A stretch of DNA of 10,308 bases, taken from contig JANLHH010000148.1 in NCBI GenBank assembly GCA_024654605.1, positions 1-10,308 of the forward strand, in the 5' to 3' direction. A model generated the notes under the pieces. It searched no databases and was not told where the DNA came from. It was given only the letters and a program-made list of their open reading frames with translations. The DNA comes from Patescibacteria group bacterium (GTDB lineage: Bacteria > Patescibacteriota > Minisyncoccia > Phycocordibacterales > JANLHH01). Shown one piece after another: positions 1 through 5,175 of this stretch. Both the position numbers and the translations under genes were made by a program. Every line of letters begins with the position of its first letter. The first letter of the stretch is position 1.

Positions 1-250
1 AGACAATGGCCGGGCCGTCTTCACGGTGGAGCTTTCCATTGAGGTACCAATGCTGGGAACCGTCGGACCACTCAATGGCCGGGCCGTCTTCACGGTGGAA
101 CTTTCCATTGAGGTACCAATACTGGGAACCGTCGGGCCGCACAATAGCAGGGCCATCTTCCCTGTGACGCCTTCCGTTAAGGTACCAATACTGGGTCCCG
201 TCGGGGAACACCGTGACAACGTACTCAATGGTCTGATTTGCCTTGTTCAT
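1..250 (-). CDS. WYLNG-HREDGPA tandem-repeat protein (partial, C-terminus off the left edge)
   Basis: The ATG at 250 opens a frame that runs to the window edge without a stop (83 codons). Residues 1-14 (MNKANQTIEYVVTV) are followed by at least three copies of a 23-residue repeat with core WYLNG-K-HREDGPA, resembling MORN-variant repeats (YwqK/MORN_2-like) by their aromatic-N-G-K pattern. That family assignment is from memory. The product is a paralogue of the complete protein at 3955-4425: both begin M-N-K-x-N-Q-x-I-x-Y. Such repeats form beta-hairpin solenoids, but the function in phages is not known to me. The start is fixed by the promoter at 258-285, which puts ATG 7 nt after the -10, so the mRNA should be nearly leaderless. 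Confidence 0.8.
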   Translation of the reverse strand, partial: MNKANQTIEYVVTVFPDGTQYWYLNGRRHREDGPAIVRPDGSQYWYLNGKFHREDGPAIEWSDGSQHWYLNGKLHREDGPAIV

Positions 251-257
251 GATCTAG

Positions 258-285
258 ATTCTACCACAAGAAGTACATCATTACA
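258..285 (-). promoter_or_regulatory. Promoter of the 250-1 repeat-protein gene
   Basis: -35 TGTAAT, 16-nt spacer ending in TGG, -10 TAGAAT, then CTAGATC and the ATG. It matches the shared promoter design of this window. Confidence 0.75.
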
Positions 286-308
286 CTCATGCCTGCGTGT
301 TCATGAGT

Positions 309-653
309 TTAACAGATGGGATAGATTGCAGTGTACCAACCAGTGCACTGCTCGGCGTATACGCCGTACTTAAGCAGCATTTCGCTCATGCCCTCGATTT
401 TGTCATACTCCTGATAATCATAGTTGAAAAAGCCGGCCATCGATCCGCCCTCATGGCAGACAATCAACAGACTTTCACACCCATAATCCTCACCACGGTC
501 GCGCCACTCCTGAGGTGTGTAAAACGCTCGACCACCTCCGCCAGTGGTATCTTTCATCTTCTCGAGAACCCGCTCACGAATCATTATTGCTGCTTGACGG
601 CCTTTACGAGAAAGACCACACGGAATTTCAAAGTCTTTGTTGACGTCTTTCAT
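309..653 (-). CDS. Hypothetical phage protein, 114 aa
   Basis: Not assignable to a function. The N-terminal third is basic and helical (residues 1-35, KDVNKDFEIPCGLSRKGRQA). A Gly-rich turn follows (TGGGG), then a mixed alpha/beta part with motifs FYTPQEW, ESLLIVCHEGG and a C-terminal CTGWYTAIYP. This pattern (TGGG, a Y-x-P-x-E-W box, a LLxVxxxGG strand and a closing TxWYxAxYP) resembles an uncharacterised family I recall from actinobacteriophages; I could not check this by search. ATG lies 6 nt after the -10, so translation is expected to be leaderless. It is a single-gene transcription unit sitting between the 975 gene and the repeat protein. Confidence 0.85.
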   Translation of the reverse strand: MKDVNKDFEIPCGLSRKGRQAAIMIRERVLEKMKDTTGGGGRAFYTPQEWRDRGEDYGCESLLIVCHEGGSMAGFFNYDYQEYDKIEGMSEMLLKYGVYAEQCTGWYTAIYPIC

Positions 654-659
654 GATCTT

Positions 660-687
660 ATTCTATCACGCAAAAGCACAGTTTGCA
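660..687 (-). promoter_or_regulatory. Promoter of the 653 gene
   Basis: -35 TGCAAA, 16-nt spacer, -10 TAGAAT, then AAGATC and the ATG. The spacer ends TGA instead of the usual TGG. The -35 overlaps the last codons region of the upstream gene (stop at 691). Confidence 0.75.
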
Positions 688-690
688 TCA

Positions 691-975
691 TCAATCATTG
701 ACAATGATAATACTCAATCCAAGACCAGCGGTATCATGGAAGATGACAAACTGCAAATCATCATTTTGATGATTTGCCCCGGCATAACGGAACCGCACAA
801 TTCGACCTGTTCGAGGGGATTGCACATCAAATTCGAAGTTACGATTGTGAAAAAACGTGCCAAATCCAAAAAAGTCACCGGGAAGATCAGACGCATCGAT
901 TGCGCCATTTTCCTTAACCCAGGTCAACCGCTTAGCATTGATAGTTGGACGACGATGATTGTTGATTGACTTCAT
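691..975 (-). CDS. Hypothetical phage protein, 94 aa
   Basis: Starts MKSINNHRRPTINAK and contains a central LPGDFFGFGTFFHNRNFEFDV stretch followed by SPRTGRIVRFRY, then ends in a hydrophobic strand (LGLSIIIVND). It looks like a small beta-rich protein. I recall similar DLPGDFFGFG/SPRTG-containing small proteins of unknown function in actinobacteriophages, unchecked. The frame stays open upstream to 1152, but the promoter at 982-1010 lies inside that extension and directs RNA starting at or near 975. The ATG at 975, 6 nt after the -10, is therefore the chosen start; the longer form would also overlap the 995-1189 gene. Confidence 0.8.
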   Translation of the reverse strand: MKSINNHRRPTINAKRLTWVKENGAIDASDLPGDFFGFGTFFHNRNFEFDVQSPRTGRIVRFRYAGANHQNDDLQFVIFHDTAGLGLSIIIVND

Positions 976-981
976 GATCCG

Positions 982-1010
982 ATCATACCACACTCTACGC
1001 ACATTTTGCA
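982..1010 (-). promoter_or_regulatory. Promoter of the 975 gene
   Basis: -35 TGCAAA, 17-nt spacer ending in TGG, -10 TATGAT, then CGGATC and the ATG. The promoter lies over the 3' end of the upstream Cys-rich gene, whose TAG stop is in the spacer. Confidence 0.75.
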
Positions 1011-1189
1011 CTGGCGTTATCATTTTCAACCATGTGATATGAGTCCCAAAACATGAGTTCACACCCAAGACAATGCGTTCGCTCAAGATCGTCAAGCTCA
1101 GTTTCGTAATCTTGACACTTACAGATAATACAAGTGAACACATAACGTCCACGCTTGAGAACTGCTCGACGCCTGAGGTTGTTGATCAC
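995..1189 (-). CDS. Small putative zinc-ribbon protein, 64 aa (GTG start)
   Basis: Basic N-terminus (MINNLRRRAVLKRGRYVF) followed by C-I-I-C-K-C near residues 20-25 and H-C-L-G-C near residues 39-43, i.e. two CxxC-type knuckles 15-20 residues apart, the layout of a small treble-clef or zinc-ribbon fold. Zinc binding is inferred. Unlike most neighbours it has a leader: the -10 is about 25 nt upstream, and AAGGA precedes the GTG by about 7 nt, which decides the GTG start. It is the middle of three consecutive small Cys-rich genes. Function unknown; possibly nucleic-acid or host-protein binding. Confidence 0.75.
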   Translation of the reverse strand: MINNLRRRAVLKRGRYVFTCIICKCQDYETELDDLERTHCLGCELMFWDSYHMVENDNASAKCA

Positions 1190-1214
1190 TTGAGTTTCCT
1201 TACTTGTTGATCAG

Positions 1215-1242
1215 ATCTTACCACACTTGTTGTGGTTTGACA
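1215..1242 (-). promoter_or_regulatory. Promoter of the 1189 gene
   Basis: -35 TGTCAA, 16-nt spacer ending TGG, -10 TAAGAT, then CTGATCAAC. The GATCA after the -10 is kept although there is no ATG there, so this gene has a leader of about 20 nt. The -35 directly abuts the stop codon of the upstream 42-aa gene. Confidence 0.7.
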
Positions 1243-1371
1243 CTAATCTAGATCGTAATCATCACGATCAGGCTCGTCAAACAACTCACGATCGCGGTAC
1301 TCATCATACTGACGGTCACAATCGCAAGGATCAAAGCCACAATAAGGGCACTCGTTATCGTAGTCTTCCAT
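1243..1371 (-). CDS. Tiny acidic Cys-rich protein, 42 aa
   Basis: Starts MEDYDNECPYCGFDPCDCDR and continues with a strongly acidic tail rich in Asp, Glu, Arg and Tyr. The CxxC near residues 8-11 and the CxC near 16-18 are compatible with a small zinc knuckle. Support for a real gene: a canonical promoter upstream, ATG 9 nt after its -10, and a stop exactly abutting the -35 of the next gene. Function unknown. It is too short for homology to be judged by eye. Confidence 0.72.
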   Translation of the reverse strand: MEDYDNECPYCGFDPCDCDRQYDEYRDRELFDEPDRDDYDLD

Positions 1372-1380
1372 GATACCTAG

Positions 1381-1409
1381 ATCTTACCCCACTTAGGATT
1401 GGTTTTGCA
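1381..1409 (-). promoter_or_regulatory. Promoter of the 1371 gene
   Basis: -35 TGCAAA, 17-nt spacer, -10 TAAGAT, then a 9-nt gap to the ATG. The base before the -10 triplet is GGG rather than TGG. Confidence 0.7.
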
Positions 1410-1482
1410 CAATCTCGATCTTTTTATTTTGGGTCTTGTGGGAGGCACCGTGAGACCCACGTGCGTTAGGATGGATACCCCA
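1410..1482 (-). other. Intergenic segment with inverted repeats
   Basis: Between the 1483 stop and the -35 of the next gene. It holds GGGTCT at 1431-1436 pairing with AGACCC at 1453-1458, and an alternative GTGGG/CCCAC pairing in the same place. It may fold as a terminator or leader-type hairpin, but no U-run follows on the minus strand. No ORF of note. Confidence 0.35.
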
Positions 1483-1695
1483 TCATTGGGTTTCGGGCGT
1501 CACGGTGAGGCTCACGGGAACATCAATCTCATGTTGTGTTTGTGATGCAACAAGTCCTCGCAAGGACGCACGCTCCTGACGCTGGCGATAAGTGACTCGC
1601 TCAACGAACGTCTCGTTTTGTGCTCGCAGGGTCACGGTATTCTCGTGAGCGCAACAATTTTCACAATAACATGTATGATCGTACAGATGAGCCAT
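1483..1695 (-). CDS. Small Cys-rich hypothetical protein, 70 aa
   Basis: Begins MAHLYDHTCYCENCCAHENT: four Cys and three His within the first 17 residues, suggesting a metal-binding knuckle. The remainder (residues 20-70) is polar with an R/Q-rich helix (RVTYRQRQERASLRG) and a Thr/Val-rich end. A GTG lies directly before the ATG. The ATG at 1695 is preferred because AAGGAG sits 6 nt upstream of it, while the GTG would be only 3 nt away. No clear copy of the window's standard promoter precedes it. The upstream gene stops 46 nt before, so it is probably co-transcribed with it. It is the first of three successive Cys-rich small genes. Confidence 0.72.
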   Translation of the reverse strand: MAHLYDHTCYCENCCAHENTVTLRAQNETFVERVTYRQRQERASLRGLVASQTQHEIDVPVSLTVTPETQ

Positions 1696-1741
1696 CACAT
1701 TCTCCTTAAAATAGATAGTTACTATGCAAAATTGAGAGTGA

Positions 1742-2212
1742 CTAATCTTGTTCTTGCTTGAACTTGCTTAGCGTGGTAAACGAAGTGCTGTGGTTGATAT
1801 TACAGTTGTTCGCCCGGGCAAGTTTATGAATTGCATCCTTGGCAATATCACGGCCCGCATCCAACAATTTCCATGCAGTGAACACACCGCCCGGCTGATC
1901 ATACACAGGCATGTAAGTGTAAAGTTCATCAACGTTGGCGAATCCTTCAAGGTAAAGAGACTGCCTACGAAAGTAATCCGTGTACCAGCTCGAGCCCCAT
2001 TCGTTCATGTCACCAAATTTTTGCAAATACATGAACTTTCGCACCAGGTGGCTGCGAACGTATTGCATACCCTGGCGCTGAAAAATAAACAATGCAACAC
2101 AAGCCAACTCAGTGTTGGTAAGAGGGTTGTTCACCTTCTTCTTCTTTTCCTTGCGAATAACACTTCGCCTCTCGAAGAATTCTTCTGTATCGCGCTGTTT
2201 GCTTGACTTCAT
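1742..2212 (-). CDS. Hypothetical protein, 156 aa
   Basis: Unrecognised. The N-terminus is highly charged (MKSSKQRDTEEFFERRSVIR followed by KEKKKK, residues 1-26), likely a basic helix. A helical hydrophobic part follows (TELACVALFIFQRQGMQYV, about residues 33-52), then an aromatic-rich middle (WGSSWYTDYF, LYLEGF, LYTYMPVYD) and a C-terminal helical segment (AWKLLDAGRDIAKDAIHKLA). The hydrophobic part is too mixed for a confident membrane segment. ATG lies 6 nt after the -10, so the message should be leaderless. It probably heads a unit with the 1695 gene. Function unknown. Confidence 0.8.
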   Translation of the reverse strand: MKSSKQRDTEEFFERRSVIRKEKKKKVNNPLTNTELACVALFIFQRQGMQYVRSHLVRKFMYLQKFGDMNEWGSSWYTDYFRRQSLYLEGFANVDELYTYMPVYDQPGGVFTAWKLLDAGRDIAKDAIHKLARANNCNINHSTSFTTLSKFKQEQD

Positions 2213-2218
2213 GATCCA

Positions 2219-2246
2219 ATTCTACCACAACTGGCGTTGATTTGCA
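2219..2246 (-). promoter_or_regulatory. Promoter of the 2212 gene
   Basis: -35 TGCAAA, 16-nt spacer ending TGG, -10 TAGAAT, then TGGATC and the ATG: a textbook copy of the window's promoter. Confidence 0.8.
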
Positions 2247-2251
2247 CCGAA

Positions 2252-2509
2252 TTAGAAGTAGAAGTGAGATTTCAGTGCCTCACGAGCCAAGTCGTACATA
2301 TCCTCCCAGGAATCCAATTCATAAAGTGCATCAGCTGCTTCATCGTCTTCTCCGAAAGCCTTGACGCGATATGCACTAAGCGTGCTCTCAACTGCGGTTT
2401 CAAGATCGAGACGTTCACCTTCTGACAATGCTGCTTCAAGATCGGGTGCAATCTCCTCAAAGGTGAAGCAAATTGCACGGGCGACACGGGCTTTCATTTC
2501 TTTATTCAT
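2252..2509 (-). CDS. Acidic helical hypothetical protein, 85 aa
   Basis: Starts MNKEMKARVARAICFTFEEI and is rich in Glu, Asp, Ala and Leu throughout (EAALSEGERLDLETAVESTL, then FGEDDEAADALYELDSWEDM). It should be an all-alpha, acidic protein without Cys pairs or membrane segments. ATG is 9 nt after a perfect TATAAT. The stop lies 5 nt before the -35 of the next gene. Small acidic all-helical phage proteins are often host-enzyme inhibitors or DNA mimics, but nothing in the sequence proves that here. Function unknown. Confidence 0.82.
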   Translation of the reverse strand: MNKEMKARVARAICFTFEEIAPDLEAALSEGERLDLETAVESTLSAYRVKAFGEDDEAADALYELDSWEDMYDLAREALKSHFYF

Positions 2510-2518
2510 TATGATTTA

Positions 2519-2524
2519 ATTATA
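2519..2524 (-). promoter_or_regulatory. -10 element of the 2509 gene
   Basis: TGATATAAT is an extended -10 (TG-N-TATAAT), the closest to consensus in the window, 9 nt before the ATG. A TGCAAA occurs upstream but 28 nt away, too far for the usual 16-17 nt, so this promoter may rely on its extended -10. Confidence 0.6.
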
Positions 2525-2566
2525 TCATACAGAACCAAGGTTTATATCAAAATTTGCATCAACGAA

Positions 2567-2604
2567 CAATCGGCCGAATACTTTTCAGAGTACCCGACCG
2601 ATTG
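2567..2604 (-). terminator. Long hairpin between the 2650 stop and the 2509 promoter
   Basis: Outer arms CAATCGG/CCGATTG are perfect. The inner part continues to a stem of about 16 bp with a six-base loop. The non-Watson-Crick positions are G-U in the minus-strand RNA but A-C mismatches in plus-strand RNA, so the fold is built for minus-strand transcripts. It lies just after the stop of the 2650-2886 gene, which fits a terminator or 3' stabiliser. No U-run follows on the minus strand; a T5 run follows on the plus strand. Confidence 0.55.
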
Positions 2605-2649
2605 CATTTTTAATAAAAAGTTAAGTTAAGTGTAAGTCAGTTGTGACTA

Positions 2650-2886
2650 CTAGTCACCCAGAATGGTCCAGGTCTCAGTCACACCCTTGCGCTTCGGCAG
2701 ACGCTGAGTGACCTGGATCTCCAAGGACCCACTCTCGTTGGCCTCGACCTTCGTGACCGGGTATTCAGCCGAGATTGCACTGTCCTCGGGGCTCTTGTAA
2801 CGCTGACCACCGAAGCAGATCAGGTTTGCACCCTTGTAGGGGTAGACGCGACGGGGCTTGCGAGAGGTGACGGTATCGGTATTCAT
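2650..2886 (-). CDS. Hypothetical protein, 78 aa, paralogue of the N-terminus of the 2981-3478 protein
   Basis: Basic start (MNTDTVTSRKPRRVYPYKG), then NLICFGGQRYKSPEDS (about residues 22-37) and alternating polar/hydrophobic strands to WTILGD at the end, consistent with a small beta-barrel. The segment LICF-G-xx-Y-x-SP-E-D is mirrored as LIVCF-KG-xx-Y-x-SPKD in the neighbouring upstream gene, showing tandem duplication followed by divergence. The gene has a leader of about 55 nt with a 5' hairpin and a good Shine-Dalgarno (AAGGG, 8 nt before ATG), which suggests strong, stable expression. It is followed by a long hairpin. Function unknown. Confidence 0.82.
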   Translation of the reverse strand: MNTDTVTSRKPRRVYPYKGANLICFGGQRYKSPEDSAISAEYPVTKVEANESGSLEIQVTQRLPKRKGVTETWTILGD

Positions 2887-2916
2887 TGTGTTTTCCCTTT
2901 TTCCTTGTTTTCTTTT

Positions 2917-2932
2917 GGAAGGCTTTCCTTCC
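2917..2932 (-). promoter_or_regulatory. 5' leader hairpin of the 2886 gene
   Basis: Perfect 6-bp stem GGAAGG/CCTTCC with a 4-nt loop, about 10 nt downstream of the expected RNA start. It is followed by an A-rich single-stranded stretch and the ribosome-binding site. It is likely an mRNA-stabilising 5' stem-loop. Confidence 0.55.
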
Positions 2933-2947
2933 TGACTTGATGATCTA

Positions 2948-2976
2948 ATAATACCATCTAAAGCGATGGTTTTGCA
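2948..2976 (-). promoter_or_regulatory. Promoter of the 2886 gene
   Basis: -35 TGCAAA, 17-nt spacer ending TGG, -10 TATTAT, then TAGATCATC. The usual GATCATG start region appears as GATCATC, so the RNA carries a leader instead of starting at an ATG. Confidence 0.78.
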
Positions 2977-2980
2977 CCAG

Positions 2981-3478
2981 TTATGCGTTTTCCTTGTTTC
3001 CGAACTCCGACATCAGCTGAACGCCCAGGTCCCTGACGGCCTTGGTGTCGTTTGCATCAGTATACGTCAGACCCTGGAAGAGCTGCAGATTTGCACATCC
3101 ATTGGTCCAGTTGTTCCAGCAGGCCTTCATGATTCCCTCGGCGAGCTGATTAGGTGCTACTGCATGGATGCGTTGAAGAACGCTCTCAGTGTCCCCAGAA
3201 GTCATTGTCGGACTGTTCTTCTCCGGCTTGGGTGTTTTCTCACGGGGCACTGCAACCTTCTTGGTCTTTTTCACCTTGTCGGCCTTCGCGCCGAGATAAG
3301 ATCCCATCGAAGTCCAGATCTCTGCGCCGCTGACGAGAACAGTATCAGGGTCCTCACCGACGATAACGGTGACCCGCTGAGTGACTTTCACCTTTGTGTC
3401 CTTAGGACTGACGTAATGAACACCCTTGAAACACACAATGAGGGTGTCATTCTTACAGTATACTTTGTTCAACTTCAT
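2981..3478 (-). CDS. Two-part hypothetical protein, 165 aa
   Basis: Residues 1-65 (MKLNKVYCKNDTLIVCFKGV, then YVSPKDTKVKVTQRV) match the 78-aa neighbour and look beta-rich. A Lys/Pro-rich linker follows (ADKVKKTKKVAVPREKTPKP, about residues 66-90). The C-terminal part (TESVLQRIHAVAPNQLAEGI onward) is helical with a Trp/Asn/Cys-rich patch (ACWNNWTNGCANLQLFQG). So it is the duplicated small domain plus an added helical module. ATG is 6 nt after the -10 (leaderless). Its promoter -35 lies in the last codons of the upstream gene. Function unknown. Confidence 0.82.
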   Translation of the reverse strand: MKLNKVYCKNDTLIVCFKGVHYVSPKDTKVKVTQRVTVIVGEDPDTVLVSGAEIWTSMGSYLGAKADKVKKTKKVAVPREKTPKPEKNSPTMTSGDTESVLQRIHAVAPNQLAEGIMKACWNNWTNGCANLQLFQGLTYTDANDTKAVRDLGVQLMSEFGNKENA

Positions 3479-3484
3479 GATCTT

Positions 3485-3512
3485 ATTCTACCAGGTTTTT
3501 AGGAGGAGTACA
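3485..3512 (-). promoter_or_regulatory. Promoter of the 3478 gene
   Basis: -35 TGTACT, 16-nt spacer ending TGG, -10 TAGAAT, AAGATC, ATG. The -35 falls inside the last codons of the upstream gene (stop at 3499). Confidence 0.75.
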
Positions 3513-3846
3513 CTTTTGCAGACATGATCATATCAATTCCCATGTCTGATCCATAACGATGACCGTTTTCATAATGAACTTGAATCACAAAACAATCGTT
3601 CTCGCTACGGTACTTCTTTTGTGCATTCATCCAGTGAAACAATTCCTTGACAAGAGAGGTTGGAAAATCACGAACGTTAAATTCCGTAAGGTCTCGAACG
3701 TGGTCATAGTGATCAACGACTGGGTGTTCACGTTGGACAACGTGTTGAATTTGAATAAATGGTTTGGATTTTTTGTCCAGACACAATGCCGTTTGCACCA
3801 ACCCGAACACAACAGCCTTATCTCTATTCATGATCTCTCTATTCAT
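3499..3846 (-). CDS. Hypothetical protein, 115 aa, with a duplicated start region
   Basis: Unrecognised alpha/beta protein (AVVFGLVQTALCLDKKSKPF, then FIQIQHVVQ, VKELFHWMNAQKKYRSENDC, FVIQVHYENG, IDMIMSAKVYSS). The 15-bp segment GATCATGAATAGAGA occurs twice in tandem at the start, giving two in-frame ATGs, at 3846 and 3831. The first is 6 nt after the -10 and so would be the leaderless start; the second gives a protein 5 residues shorter with the same N-terminus. A repeated GTCAACG element lies just upstream of its promoter. Function unknown. Confidence 0.82.
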   Translation of the reverse strand: MNREIMNRDKAVVFGLVQTALCLDKKSKPFIQIQHVVQREHPVVDHYDHVRDLTEFNVRDFPTSLVKELFHWMNAQKKYRSENDCFVIQVHYENGHRYGSDMGIDMIMSAKVYSS

Positions 3847-3858
3847 GATCCAATCTTA
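3829..3858 (-). repeat. Tandem 15-bp duplication at the start of the 3846 gene
   Basis: GATCATGAATAGAGA is present twice head to tail, duplicating both the GATC initiator-like box and the start codon directly after the -10 (TAAGAT at 3853-3858). Confidence 0.8.
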
Positions 3859-3880
3859 CCATATCGAAGTGGTAAATTCA
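3853..3880 (-). promoter_or_regulatory. Promoter of the 3846 gene
   Basis: -35 TGAATT, 16-nt spacer ending TGG, -10 TAAGAT, then TGGATC and the ATG. CTCGCGAG lies immediately upstream, as in the 6004 gene promoter. Confidence 0.75.
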
Positions 3881-3889
3881 CTCTCGCGA

Positions 3890-3933
3890 GCGTGTCAACG
3901 CCCGCTGGGTCAACGCAAAATATTTGACCCAGC
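3890..3933. repeat. GTCAACG double element with hairpin
   Basis: Two GTCAACG copies (plus strand) start 15 nt apart. The second is the left arm of a perfect 10-bp inverted repeat (GCTGGGTCAA at 3904-3913, TTGACCCAGC at 3924-3933). Related double copies lie near 6057-6077 and 9696-9720, each upstream of a promoter. Confidence 0.6.
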
Positions 3934-3952
3934 AAACACCGATTTGCACAGA

Positions 3953-3973
3953 GCTCACTCCTTCGGAGTGAGC
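3953..3973 (-). terminator. Hairpin at the end of the repeat-protein gene
   Basis: Perfect 9-bp inverted repeat with a 3-nt loop (arms GCTCACTCC and GGAGTGAGC) that includes the last codons and stop of the 4425-3955 gene. No U-run follows, so it is a possible U-less terminator or 3' stabiliser. Confidence 0.5.
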
Positions 3974-4425
3974 ACATAATCTACGCCATCGATTGTCACC
4001 GTCTGCCCAGCACAAGGAGACAGCTTCTTCGGTTGTGTCTGTGCTTTGTGCTCTGCCTCTGAGAAAGACTTTCTGTTAAGGTACCAATACTGGGTCCCGT
4101 TGGACAGCACAATGGCCGGGCCATCTTCCCTGTGGAGGTTTCCGTTGAGGCACCAATGCTGGGTCCCGTCGGACAGCACAATGGCCGGGCCATCTTCCCT
4201 GTGGAGGTTTCCATTGAGGTACCAATACTGGGAACCGTTGGGCCGCACAACAGCAGGGCCGTCTTCCCTGTGAAGCTTCCCGTTACGGTACCATTGCTGG
4301 GTCCCGTCGGGCCGCATAACAGCAGGGCCATCTTCCCTGTGGAGGTTTCCGTTGAGGTACCAATGCTGGGCACCATTAGGAGACACCTTGACAATGTAAT
4401 CAATGATCTGATTTACTTTGTTCAT
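3955..4425 (-). CDS. WYLNG-HREDGPA tandem-repeat protein, 156 aa
   Basis: After a 15-residue start (MNKVNQIIDYIVKVS) come four full 23-residue repeats and one decayed one (about residues 16-112). The core is Q-x-W-Y-L-N-G-x-L-H-R-E-D-G-P-A followed by two variable residues and P/S-D/N-G. A unique tail follows with LSPCAGQTVTIDGVDYVLT. The repeat resembles MORN-variant (MORN_2/YwqK-like) repeats by family knowledge. Such proteins occur in phages and giant viruses without a fixed role, and binding or scaffold functions are speculative. The DNA is a 69-bp tandem repeat, prone to recombination with the paralogue at 1-250. Leaderless-type start 7 nt after the -10. Confidence 0.85.
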   Translation of the reverse strand: MNKVNQIIDYIVKVSPNGAQHWYLNGNLHREDGPAVMRPDGTQQWYRNGKLHREDGPAVVRPNGSQYWYLNGNLHREDGPAIVLSDGTQHWCLNGNLHREDGPAIVLSNGTQYWYLNRKSFSEAEHKAQTQPKKLSPCAGQTVTIDGVDYVLTPKE

Positions 4426-4432
4426 GATCTAG

Positions 4433-4461
4433 ATCTTACCACAAGATTGAGCTAATTTACA
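4433..4461 (-). promoter_or_regulatory. Promoter of the 4425 gene
   Basis: -35 TGTAAA, 17-nt spacer ending TGG, -10 TAAGAT, CTAGATC, ATG. Its downstream part is nearly identical to that of the paralogue at 258-285, so the promoter was duplicated with the gene. Confidence 0.8.
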
Positions 4462-4791
4462 CTACCGGGTGTCGTAATCCAACATCGTCAGCGCACCCGT
4501 TGCACTGTCGAATTTCACCCGAGGAACCCACTTGCCTCGGTCACGGGTGATATTCTGAAACACCAGAATAGTGACCGTACCTGCACCTAGGGCATGCAAT
4601 TTCTTAGTGAAAAGATCCTTTCCAACGTCAAACTTCTCGAGCAACAGAACCGAGGCGAAGGAGTGCAATCCCGAGCGATTACCCATTCCAGCCCAGAGAA
4701 TCTTCGACTTCTCTGCACCCACCGGAGTGAAAATCACCCGATCACCGTCCTGAGCCGCGTTCATCAACCGATTAAGCATTTTGTTGTCCAT
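4462..4791 (-). CDS. Hypothetical protein, 109 aa
   Basis: Unrecognised. Starts MDNKMLNRLMNAAQDGDRVI, followed by strands and helices (VIFTPVG, ILWAGMGNRSG, SFASVLLLEKFDVGKDLF, TVTILVFQNI, WVPRVKFDSATGALTMLDYD), the pattern of a small alpha/beta fold. No motif for an enzyme is visible. ATG is 10 nt after the -10, the longest gap among the near-leaderless genes. Its TAG stop abuts the -35 of the repeat-protein promoter. Confidence 0.82.
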   Translation of the reverse strand: MDNKMLNRLMNAAQDGDRVIFTPVGAEKSKILWAGMGNRSGLHSFASVLLLEKFDVGKDLFTKKLHALGAGTVTILVFQNITRDRGKWVPRVKFDSATGALTMLDYDTR

Positions 4792-4801
4792 TGTGATCTA
4801 G

Positions 4802-4829
4802 ATAATACCACTATTCGACGTCGATTACA
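4802..4829 (-). promoter_or_regulatory. Promoter of the 4791 gene
   Basis: -35 TGTAAT, 16-nt spacer ending TGG, -10 TATTAT, CTAGATCACA, ATG. The TAA stop of the upstream gene is part of the -35. Confidence 0.75.
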
Positions 4830-5136
4830 CCGTTTTGCGAGTCCAGAGAACACGTTTCCCAAGCTTGGGATTTGCATCGGTGTAGCCCGTCTTGACGTAG
4901 CTGAATCGCTCGACAACCTTGTGAAAACGGTTGTCACCCGTGGCGTTTGTCACATCGACGCCGGCAAAAGAGATTGCACTGGCATAGTCATAGTCGAAGT
5001 AACGACACTCGCCCCTGGGGCTCATGGCATACACGGTACCAAGAATACACTCCCAAATCGCCGGGCGGTGACTCTGGGTGGGCTTCAAGGTGTTACACTT
5101 GACGGTGAGGAAGGTCCGCTTGTTTGATTTCTTCAT
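4825..5136 (-). CDS. Hypothetical phage protein, 103 aa
   Basis: Starts MKKSNKRTFLTVKCNTLKPT. It contains RPAIWECILGTVYAMSPRG, a CRYFDYDYASAISFAGVDV stretch and ends LGKRVLWTRKTV, giving alternating strands and one helix. It resembles small orphan proteins with a Y-F-D-Y-D-x-A-A-x-x-F-A-G-V core that I recall from phages; this was not verified. Basic N-terminus, single Cys pair not arranged for metal. ATG is 6 nt after the -10 (leaderless). The terminal ACG-GTG-TAA codons form the -35 of the next promoter, showing how compact the region is. Confidence 0.82.
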   Translation of the reverse strand: MKKSNKRTFLTVKCNTLKPTQSHRPAIWECILGTVYAMSPRGECRYFDYDYASAISFAGVDVTNATGDNRFHKVVERFSYVKTGYTDANPKLGKRVLWTRKTV

Positions 5137-5142
5137 GATCTT

Positions 5143-5170
5143 ATTCTACCAGGTTTTAGACCAATTTACA
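5143..5170 (-). promoter_or_regulatory. Promoter of the 5136 gene
   Basis: -35 TGTAAA, 16-nt spacer ending TGG, -10 TAGAAT, AAGATC, ATG: consensus copy of the window's promoter. Confidence 0.8.
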
Positions 5171-5175
5171 CACGC

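Noticed and set aside
26..373. Plus-strand frame with repeated VPxLGTVGP segments (also at 4132-4455)
   Set aside because: Antisense shadow of the WYLNG-HREDGPA repeats; no initiation signals on the plus strand.
691..1152. 153-codon minus-strand frame
   Set aside because: Upstream extension overlaps the Cys-rich gene and contains the promoter at 982-1010; start moved to 975.
3890..3933. Mycobacteriophage cluster A stoperator site
   Set aside because: The remembered consensus contains TGTCAAG, not TCAACG, and the paired layout differs, so the resemblance is too weak.
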